Shown piece after piece: positions 17,482 through 24,252 of a stretch of 64,000 nucleotides of DNA (positions are counted from its first letter, which is position 1; every line of letters starts with the position of its first letter). A program made the position numbers and the translations under genes. Under the pieces are notes generated by a model, which made no database searches, had not been told where the DNA came from, and was given only the letters and a program-made list of their open reading frames with translations. The stretch is taken from the NCBI RefSeq assembly GCF_017833255.1, contig NZ_JAFIBU010000001.1, forward strand, positions 2,821,001-2,885,000. The letters are read 5' to 3'. The DNA comes from Paenibacillus sp. PvR098. GTDB lineage: Bacteria; Bacillota; Bacilli; Paenibacillales; NBRC-103111.

Positions 17482-18376
17482 GTTGTCTGTAACTCCAATC
17501 TGCTCTGCGATTTCTAGAAGCATCCTCTGAACCTATTTTCATTCAACAGACCGGCAGGAAATCCCTTTATTCGACGGAAATTTTGCAATTGCGGGCAATA
17601 AATAAACGAAGTGCTACGTTCACTTCGTTTCAACGTGATGCCGGAAAGCTACGCCTCAGCCCAAAGCACCACCTTACCCATGTTATCGTGCATGAAAAAT
17701 TTGTACTGCTGTCATAATGATTTTCTGTGTTACACAATGATCTTGTTCTGAATTTATATAAGTTCTACATCTCTCCAGGTCATTATTGTGATGCTAACCT
17801 CCCTCTATGGAGAATCGCTCTTCTCTTAAATGCTCACGTATTCTTAGAATTTGATCGTGTTACGTAGTTAATAGACAAATTTCTCATGGAACCAAATGGA
17901 GTATAAAGAAAATTGTGTGGCAGCAGAAAGTGAAAAACATCCTCACCTTTGTCTGTTGTTTGTTACGAAATCAATTTCTAAGAGGAAGCTATTGCATTAA
18001 GCTGCTAGTGGTATTTCCATAAATCGAGATAGTGGATTCACCACACCGCATAAAACCTGCTGTTCTTTTAAGTAATGTGCAGTGGTTAGACCGAAGACTC
18101 AATATGTCATTGACCGATGCCTCTCACATATCAATTACTGCAACATAATCATCAGCTTAACGGGAAATTGGTCTAGAACCATGCGTGATAATGTATCAAC
18201 ATACCACCATTGCCATTTGCTATTTTGTCTTCAAACCAAACCGGCGCCAGGTTGAAACGTGCATATTTTTCGGTACAGACTTTTAAAAGCGACCGCCTAC
18301 CGGCAAGTTCACGGTCTTCATAATATCTGTTCCATTGTATTTTTATGCATGAAAAAAGAAAAGAGCGAGGTTGCCC
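17482..18376. other. About 890 bases with no intact gene
   Basis: No convincing gene on either strand. On the minus strand around 18000-18095 a frame reads FGLTTAHYLKEQQ then VNPLSRFMEIPLA, faintly like the 'EPTGHYW...VNP' region of IS110-family transposases; too weak to call. The rest is AT-rich and featureless to my eye. Confidence 0.4.
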
Positions 18377-19792
18377 TCACTCTGTTGATGCCTTCTTTTT
18401 TTGGCTTGTTTGTCCATAAAGCTTTGAGATGCCTTCACTGATAGAACCGATTTCAACCACTTCAACATTTTTAGTCGTTAAACCAGCACGTAGATTTCCT
18501 TTAGGAACATAAACTGTCTTAAAACCAAGCCGATCCACCTCTTTAATACGGGATTCCAGATGCGGAACTGACTTGATCTCGCCTGTCAAACCAACTTCAC
18601 CAAGAAATACTGTATCTGTTGGAATTCCTCTATTTTGGATACTCGATACCATAGACATCACAACACCTAAATTAACCGCCGCCTCCTGTAGTTTCAATCC
18701 TGCCGATACTTTGACGTAAACATCTTTGTCCCCCGTTACCAATCCGCCTCTTTTCTCCAATATGGCAGAGAGAATTTGCAGTTGTTGCTTATTGATACCT
18801 TCACCAACCCTTGTTGGAAAGCCAAACATCGTTTTCTCCAATAGAGACTCAATTTCTACCACAATATTTCGGGTTCCTTCTCTGGTTACGGTCAACGCAC
18901 TTCCCGCAACAGGTTCTTCCCGCTTCGTCATAAAGAACTCCGAAGGGTTATCAATCGGGATGAGTCCCTCGCCCTCCATACGGTACAGCCCTGTTTCACC
19001 CGTATCTCCAAATCTGTTTTTGGTCGTGCGGAGGATTCGAAGCTGTTCGCCACGATCTCCGTCCAAATAGAAGACCGCATCCACTTCATGTTCAAACGCT
19101 CTGCTTCCACCAAGCTCATCTTGTTTTGTCATATGACCAACCAAGAAAACAGCTCTCGGACGTTCAGGATTCTTAGCTATATACTTGAACACCTTTGTAG
19201 ATTCTAATACTTGAGTTGGACTTCCAGGTGACTGTGGAAATTCTTCGAGATATGCCATTTGAATTGAATCCATGATGATAAAATCAGGATCGATTTCTTT
19301 AATGTGATCTTGAATCGCGTTCATATTCGATTCCGACTTAAACCATACATTTTCCGAAATATCAGGACAAATACGATCCGCACGTAGCTTTACCTGTCGC
19401 TCACTTTCTTCTCCAGAGAGATACAAAACCCTGTAACCAAGCCTTCCAAGTAAGTTAGAAATGATAAGCAGGAGAGTCGATTTTCCTGCTCCTGGTGGAG
19501 CTGTAAGTACGTTGAGGCTATCTCTCACGATGCCCCCACCCATAACCCGATCAAATTCGGATTCATTTAATATAATGCGAGATTCCTTAGATGCATTAAC
19601 ATCTTTAAGACGCTTAGGTTTATCACCACGGGTAGATGCTCCACGCTTTGTCGCTGGATTTACAGATTTGGTAGATGTAACATCTTCCTCAACGAGCGAG
19701 TTCCACTGCTGACAAGAAGGGCATTTACCCGCCCATTTCGGCTCTATATGACCACAACCTGTACACCGGTGTTGTGTTTTTGACTTCGCCAT
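18377..19792 (-). CDS. radA: RadA/Sms-like DNA repair ATPase, divergent form
   Basis: About 471 residues, cytosolic, involved in recombination-intermediate processing. N-terminal zinc finger CTGCGHIEPKWAGKCPSCQQ, RecA-like core with Walker A APPGAGKSTLLL, Walker B-like FIIMDSIQ, the RadA-specific KNRFG motif, and a C-terminal Lon-protease-like domain (GDKDVYVKVSAGLKLQEAAV, FLGEVGLTGEIKSVPHLESR). The usual Walker A is GDPGIGKST and the usual text around it also differs, so this is a divergent member. radA normally sits between clpC and disA; this lone copy among broken genes is probably a second, transferred copy. Start at ATG 19792 after a GGAGGT site. The C-terminus is Lys-rich. Confidence 0.85.
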   Translation of the reverse strand: MAKSKTQHRCTGCGHIEPKWAGKCPSCQQWNSLVEEDVTSTKSVNPATKRGASTRGDKPKRLKDVNASKESRIILNESEFDRVMGGGIVRDSLNVLTAPPGAGKSTLLLIISNLLGRLGYRVLYLSGEESERQVKLRADRICPDISENVWFKSESNMNAIQDHIKEIDPDFIIMDSIQMAYLEEFPQSPGSPTQVLESTKVFKYIAKNPERPRAVFLVGHMTKQDELGGSRAFEHEVDAVFYLDGDRGEQLRILRTTKNRFGDTGETGLYRMEGEGLIPIDNPSEFFMTKREEPVAGSALTVTREGTRNIVVEIESLLEKTMFGFPTRVGEGINKQQLQILSAILEKRGGLVTGDKDVYVKVSAGLKLQEAAVNLGVVMSMVSSIQNRGIPTDTVFLGEVGLTGEIKSVPHLESRIKEVDRLGFKTVYVPKGNLRAGLTTKNVEVVEIGSISEGISKLYGQTSQKKKASTE

Positions 19793-19812
19793 GTTGTTAC
19801 CTCCTATACTCG

Positions 19813-20045
19813 TCATATTATTATATCATTTATCACGTTTATCGTAATATAAATGCCAACATGACCAGGAATATCGTTGGAGGGAAACTCTCAGGCACAT
19901 AGAAAAACAATAGGCCGCCTTTATGTAAATCTGCTCTATCCACTTTTATTCCGCACTTAGCTTGGTCTCTGGCTTTACGCGGCAGCCCTATACCATACTT
20001 TTCGTATACATGTTGAGTGAAGGGCTTTATCATCCTATGGCATTA
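19813..20045 (-). pseudogene. NlpC/P60 peptidoglycan hydrolase fragment
   Basis: Reads HVYEKYGIGLPRKARDQAKC, then GIKVDRADLHKGGLLFFYV, the region after the catalytic Cys of NlpC/P60 endopeptidases. A frameshift follows; the next frame gives NDIPGHVGIYI with the catalytic His, then ends. The Cys that should precede FTQHVYEKYG is gone and no further residues of the domain follow. Dead fragment lying in the radA promoter region. Confidence 0.7.
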
Positions 20046-20097
20046 CAAATGGGTATTGAACGAAATTTAGAGGTTTCCTCAATTTTCACATGATAAA

Positions 20098-20706
20098 ATG
20101 ATGCAGATGGTTGAAGATTTTAAGCAAAAATGTCTGCACTACGGTTATTCACTGGCACCTTACTATAAATTTCTCCATGCCTATGCACTATCTAAAGGAT
20201 CCATGGATGAAGCCGCGGCCGACTATGGCTTATGGAAGAAAGCAAAATGCGATGCGTTATCTGATTGTAGAGCTTGCGATCAACATTCATTCGGTACCTA
20301 TCATTTCTTGTTGGAACAGCATAAGAGAGGCCTATCCATGCTAAACCAAATATTCGAAGGAAAGTTGGGTTGTGCTGAAATTCCGCACAGCACTTACAGT
20401 TTTGTACTGCTGCCTTTATTAGAAATTGGAGACTGGGATAGAGCGGTGCTTATGGCTAAGAAAGGAATTTGAATGATTGAAGGTCAGCGGTTTCTGGAGG
20501 AATACGCTAACTATCTGAATTATTACTCCATTACTGATTTGCAGAAAGCTCGTAAGCTGTTCGAGAAAACAGCTAGATGTATACTTGCAACTAAAATACC
20601 CTTATTAAATCGATTCAAGTATCTAGTCTCTGCAAAAATCTATCTTAATCAATGGCACAAACATACACATCGAAAACCTCTTGATATCCCTGATGTTCAG
20701 GTATAA
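20098..20706 (+). pseudogene. TPR-like hypothetical protein interrupted by an in-frame TGA
   Basis: Two open stretches in the same frame (20098-20472 and 20473-20706) are separated only by one TGA codon after MAKKGI; the text continues MIEGQRFLEEYANYLNYYSI. Together they give about 202 residues rich in helices with a YGLWKKAKCDALSDCRACDQ motif, resembling tetratricopeptide-type hypothetical proteins of Bacilli that carry the pattern WKKxKRDxxSDCxAC. No ribosome site is obvious at 20098 and the start may be upstream. Most likely a nonsense mutation. Confidence 0.6.
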
Positions 20707-20965
20707 ATCCATTTCCCCTTTTCTTGGATATCTTGCCCAGGGGATTTATCATTACACAACTGACTTTCTTATAATTAACTACACTAATCTTCCCTTTAAT
20801 TCAATAAAACGAGCAGGCTGCCGATGCCTGCTTAATGATGCCTTTAATCGCGCAAGGTTGTTTTTAAAAAGTGGAATTCTTCCATCCCGATCGGGCAGAC
20901 TAAGTTTGGGACAGCGCTGGCTAAAACAGCTGCTCTTCCTTATCCAAAACGAGGGAGTAAGATGG

Positions 20966-21253
20966 ATGACTGAAAAAAACGATATTCGGAACGATGCTCG
21001 TGACCCCGACACGACCAACACGTCTGTCGGCAACATTAGTGGAGCTGTAGGGATCGTGGGCGGTGCTGCTACGGGCGCTGCCGTTGGGTCCGCTTTTGGT
21101 CCGGTTGGCGCCATTTTAGGTACCATCGCTGGAGGCGTGTTGGGCAATCAGGTGGTTGGTGAGGTTGACGGAGGTGCTGACAATGATGCGAAAAACTCTC
21201 CTAGTGCTGTTGATAACGTCGGTTCCGCGAACCGCACCGAACAAAATAAATAA
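20966..21253 (+). CDS. Small glycine-zipper protein
   Basis: 95 residues: a polar Asp/Asn/Thr-rich start (NDIRNDARDPDTTNTSVGN), then a central hydrophobic Gly/Ala segment (GAVGIVGGAATGAAVGSAFG, PVGAILGTIAGGVLGNQVVG) with GxxxG spacing typical of glycine zippers, and a polar tail. It probably inserts into or associates with a membrane; related small proteins are annotated as hypothetical or 'glycine zipper' proteins. Start at ATG 20966, preceded by GGGAG. Confidence 0.6.
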   Translation: MTEKNDIRNDARDPDTTNTSVGNISGAVGIVGGAATGAAVGSAFGPVGAILGTIAGGVLGNQVVGEVDGGADNDAKNSPSAVDNVGSANRTEQNK

Positions 21254-21491
21254 AAGCGTTAGGACCATCTATCAGTGAAGAAAGGCGGGAGGGGCAGGGA
21301 CAACCCTGCGCCCTCAATATACTTATTAGGGCATTTTTAATGCTCAGTAATCTGCCTTTAGTTCGACAAACACCCGTCGGAAGTGCTCAACTATCGAACT
21401 TCTCATTTTCCAATTATGCATAACTAGTGTAACAAGGAAACATAATATCTAAAGTTACTGCTAATCTAAAATTTAGGAGGAATATAATTTG

Positions 21492-21668
21492 ATGTCGATT
21501 CCCAAAGATCCAACAAATGATGTACTTAACACCGACTATGATACAAGAAACGTGGGACCATCAAAACCTGGTATACCTGAAATAGAACGCGCGAAGCACG
21601 CAAGAGACCCTCTAGATCCAGGATATGATAAAAAACTTGACGGTCCAGTGACGCCTCGGAGTACATGA
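21492..21668 (+). CDS. Small hypothetical protein, 58 residues
   Basis: Starts MSIPKDPTNDVLNTDYDTRN and ends PGYDKKLDGPVTPRST. Very polar, rich in Asp and Pro, with no hydrophobic segment; no family recognised. A strong AGGAGG lies eleven bases before the ATG and a textbook terminator follows the stop, which together make translation likely despite the size. Confidence 0.6.
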   Translation: MSIPKDPTNDVLNTDYDTRNVGPSKPGIPEIERAKHARDPLDPGYDKKLDGPVTPRST

Positions 21669-21689
21669 CATCCAAACTTTTTTAAAATG

Positions 21690-21725
21690 GAAGAAGTTCC
21701 AACAGATTTTCGTTGGAGCTTCTTC
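21690..21725 (+). terminator. Intrinsic terminator of the 58-residue gene
   Basis: Stem GAAGAAGTTCCAAC / GTTGGAGCTTCTTC with loop AGATTTTC, followed by a T-rich stretch. Confidence 0.85.
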
Positions 21726-22101
21726 TTATTTATTATTTCGGAATTCCTGAATCGTTTCCCTTCACTCTTTCATTATCGAACTTCATAAATCCAATTGTCC
21801 TGTGTGTCACGGTTTGTATTCCTCTGTCTACTTCCCAGCCACTTAAGACCAATATATTAAAATAAGTACAGTGAAAAACACGAAAACTATTATTTTGTAA
21901 AGCAGAAAAGTAAATTACTCGTTTATATTTCTTATCCTCTATTGAATTTAATAAAAAAGACCAAATGCGTTATCATTTCAAATTTTCTTCCTGGATATCA
22001 AATATCAAACTCCTGTGAATATTGTTGCTTACGGGTTTCTGGAAAAAATCCATTTTTGTTCGTTTTTGCGCGACATAAAAGTGTTGACATAAAATAAAAA
22101 G

Positions 22102-22124
22102 AAGCTTGATTTCTCAAGCTTTTT
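22102..22124 (+). terminator. Orphan terminator-like hairpin
   Basis: AAGCTTGA / TCAAGCTT stem followed by TTTTTT. No intact upstream gene is present, so it may be left over from a deleted one. Confidence 0.6.
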
Positions 22125-22533
22125 TAATCAAAGTTATGTTGGAACATTTTTGTCGTTGGACACCCTCTTTGTCAAAGGGAAGTGGACAAAGCATAGTGCA
22201 AAAAATATGTACTGCGCGGGATACCCGCCGTCTGTAACAACGCCCGGATACTAATGTAGCTTGGCCGTACTTTGTATTTTATAACCTGCTCATCGAAACT
22301 GGTTAGGGGCTAGGATGTAACCATGAAAAAACATGGACCAAATGATGAAGCAAGCGAAAAAGATCCACAATCCTCAGAACATTCCTGCCCGTTGGCTCAA
22401 CAATAAATTAAAGGACACTCCCTCACTTTCTCTCGGGCTATGTCCTCAGAGTTATTTCCAGTTATTAATTGAATATATACGCGCTTAGCATGTAGTTCTT
22501 TAAATGTATCAATAAATTGGACTACATATTAAG

Positions 22534-22578
22534 AAAATACTTTATTATTCAGTCTATGACTTTATAATTCTCTGAACA
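22534..22578 (-). mobile_element. Tn7-type transposon end, family A (terminus at 22578)
   Basis: Read on the minus strand from 22578 this begins TGTTCAGAGAATTATAAAGT, then CATAGACTGAATAATAAAGTA. It has the same TGT + 7 bases + TnsB-like site layout as the ends at 6671 and 10507, with a second, weaker site abutting. It faces left; the opposed repeat cluster at 10520-10620 could be its partner. The 5 flanking bases are TCTGT; I did not find a matching copy. Confidence 0.55.
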
Positions 22579-22667
22579 TCTGTCAGTTCCTTACTAGACG
22601 GTTTCTTTGTATCGTCTTTTGATTGTGTAATCACATTAATAATAATAGGAATTCAAGCGAGATTGAA

Positions 22668-22874
22668 TTAAACGTCGTCATCGAAGAGCCAGTTCAGATC
22701 AACATCAAATTTCTTTCTTAACTCTTTAAGAGTATCAGCTGAAGGTTAGGTTTTCCCCTGCTCGATTTCACTTAATCTACCTTGAGATATCCCAATCGCA
22801 TCCGCAAAAGCTGTTTGATTTAGTTTATGTAGTTTTCAAATAGCTTTAACCTTTTCTCCTATGGTATCCATCAT
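22668..22874 (-). pseudogene. XRE-family repressor with two stop codons
   Basis: Reads MDTIGEKVKAI, TGA, KLHKLNQTAFADAIGISQGR, LSEIEQGKT, TAA, PSADTLKELRKKF and ends WLFDDDV. It is a helix-turn-helix repressor clearly paralogous to the intact one at 36442-36789 (shared TIGxxxKxIxKLxKxNQ and GISQxxLSExEQ). Two nonsense codons make it dead. It sits just inside the transposon end at 22967 exactly as the intact copy sits inside the end at 36926, so it belongs to an older sister element. Confidence 0.8.
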
Positions 22875-22895
22875 AATAGCCCATTAAACGAATTT

Positions 22896-22925
22896 GGGCC
22901 GTCCTCATTTTTCGCAGGACGGCCC
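22896..22925. repeat. Perfect 10-bp hairpin inside the older transposon end
   Basis: GGGCCGTCCT / AGGACGGCCC with a 10-base loop. It occupies the same place between transposon end and XRE gene as the terminator at 36794-36834 in the newer element, and so is probably its functional counterpart. Confidence 0.65.
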
Positions 22926-22935
22926 ATGATGTCTT

Positions 22936-22967
22936 ATAGTGGTTCCATTCTTTTTTATCACCAGACA
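22936..22967 (-). mobile_element. Older Tn7-like right end, family B (terminus at 22967)
   Basis: Read on the minus strand from 22967: TGTCTGGTGATAAAAAAGAA then TGGAACCACTA. It is a diverged direct copy of the right end at 36926 (TGTCCAGTGATAAAAAAGTC). It is followed at 22968-22972 by ATGAA, shared with the intact element. This marks an earlier insertion at the same site, of which only the end, a hairpin and the dead XRE gene are recognisable. Confidence 0.8.
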
Positions 22968-22980
22968 ATGAATGTCAGGT

Positions 22981-23104
22981 GTAAAAAAACTCTGGAACCA
23001 ATGTTGTTGATTTTATTGGGTTTGCCGCGGCACGTGATAAACAGGAAAAATAAAAAGTCTGGAACCGCCAGAAACTACCGTATAAAAAAACTTAGGAACC
23101 AAAG
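22981..23104 (+). repeat. Left-end TnsB-site-like repeats of the defence transposon
   Basis: Three plus-oriented sites: GTAAAAAAACTCTGGAACCA at 22981-23000, ATAAAAAGTCTGGAACCGCC at about 23050-23069 and ATAAAAAAACTTAGGAACCA at 23082-23101. Spacing is uneven (about 70 and 32 bases), as at the left end of Tn7. Confidence 0.8.
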
Positions 23105-23276
23105 TTAATCTTGAGTAAAATTTTATATCGAGGCAGTATTAACTCCTCACATTTTATTGAAGTATAGATTTAGGATAAAGTTGCGTTATTGTTTAGAGTA
23201 TCAAGGTATACTATAATAAAATAATTTTGTCAAAGTAGACCTTAGTTTATTTTGAAATATAATTTGATGGCCAACT

Positions 23277-24248
23277 TTAAAAGTATTTAGTTATTTCATA
23301 AAAATTCTCATCATTCATTTCTTCAAAACTTTTTCCAATTTTACCACTTATATGTGACAAGAAATTATCTAATGAAGGTAAGACTGACTCCATTTTTTTC
23401 ATTTCATTTGATAAATCCCCTAACATTGATGTTCTTATATTTAATTCTTTAATTTCTTCCTCCATTTTTTTCTGTTTTTTATCCCAATAACTAAGATATT
23501 TTGCTTTCCCAAGCGGATTATAAATATCAGCTTTAAAACCATCATAAAGATTTTCTTTATTATAAAATCTAGAGTCTGAATCTCTTACAACTATAAAATT
23601 TAGTCTCTGCTGATAATCTTCATCTTTCATTAACTCTGTAACTTCATACATACAATTTAATGATTTTAGATACCCATCAGAAACAATTGCTATAACCATA
23701 TCATGTTTTCTTATTGTCCTCATAAACTCATTTAAATCATCTTTATACTGGGTAACTTTAATGTCACGAGTAACAATTACATTTTTAAAAGTAGTTAATA
23801 CTCCTTCTAAAATATCTGCAAGATCACTGTCCTTATGAGTGTATGAAATAAAAACTTTGTGTGGAACTAGCTCTGTTAGCTCACCACTATGATTTAGTTT
23901 ATACGGCACATCATTTACAGTGACTAGCTCTTCACTAGTGTTTATAGATATATAAAATAACTCGCTTTGTTCGAAATAAAATTTATTATAATAAATATCT
24001 ATCTTTCCCTTTATCACTTTTAATATCTCTTCAATTGAAATAGGAAACTTGTTTTCTTTTACTTCTACTACTTTTCCATCAAACCTAGCTCCGAATATTA
24101 TATCGCCTCCCTTGCCATTCGAGTATGCCGAAATTAGTTGAGCAATATAAATATTCGTTGCTGACGGGTGTATATACGTTGTGTTTTGATTGCAATGCGT
24201 AGTAATTTTTTGTTTTATATCCTCAATGTTTCTATGCAACGTTCTCAC
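23277..24248 (-). CDS. AlbA_2 (Schlafen-like) - TIR fusion protein, putative defence effector
   Basis: 323 residues. Residues about 20-110 look like an AlbA_2 / Schlafen-AlbA domain (IAQLISAYSNGKGGDIIFGA then RFDGKVVEV). Residues about 130-260 are a TIR domain: HKVFISYTHKDSDLADILEG opens it, and NCMYEVTELM carries the Glu expected of NAD-degrading TIR domains. A helical coiled-coil C-terminus (KKQKKMEEEIKELN...) follows. It is last in a four-gene minus-strand run, starting 4 bases after the ATPase gene stop. TIR effectors often kill or arrest infected cells by depleting NAD; here that is inferred. The start is GTG at 24248, or TTG at 24239 if the AGGTGA site is used. Confidence 0.75.
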   Translation of the reverse strand: MRTLHRNIEDIKQKITTHCNQNTTYIHPSATNIYIAQLISAYSNGKGGDIIFGARFDGKVVEVKENKFPISIEEILKVIKGKIDIYYNKFYFEQSELFYISINTSEELVTVNDVPYKLNHSGELTELVPHKVFISYTHKDSDLADILEGVLTTFKNVIVTRDIKVTQYKDDLNEFMRTIRKHDMVIAIVSDGYLKSLNCMYEVTELMKDEDYQQRLNFIVVRDSDSRFYNKENLYDGFKADIYNPLGKAKYLSYWDKKQKKMEEEIKELNIRTSMLGDLSNEMKKMESVLPSLDNFLSHISGKIGKSFEEMNDENFYEITKYF

Positions 24249-24252
24249 CTAC

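Larger units (their letters stand above)
21669..22667. other. About 1 kb with terminators and a transposon end, no clear gene
   Basis: Holds the terminators at 21690-21725 and 22102-22124 and the family A transposon end at 22534-22578. A 27-codon frame at 22323 (MKKHGPNDEASEKDPQSSEH...) has only a weak ribosome site and is not called. Confidence 0.5.

Noticed and set aside
17990..18100. IS110-family transposase remnant
   Set aside because: Only about 30 residues with a loose resemblance; no ends or other parts of the element.
20470..20472. Selenocysteine at TGA
   Set aside because: No selenocysteine-insertion hairpin just downstream, and the family has no selenoprotein members I know; nonsense mutation is simpler.
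22323..22406. 27-codon small gene starting MKKHGPND
   Set aside because: Weak ribosome site and no terminator or homologue to support it.
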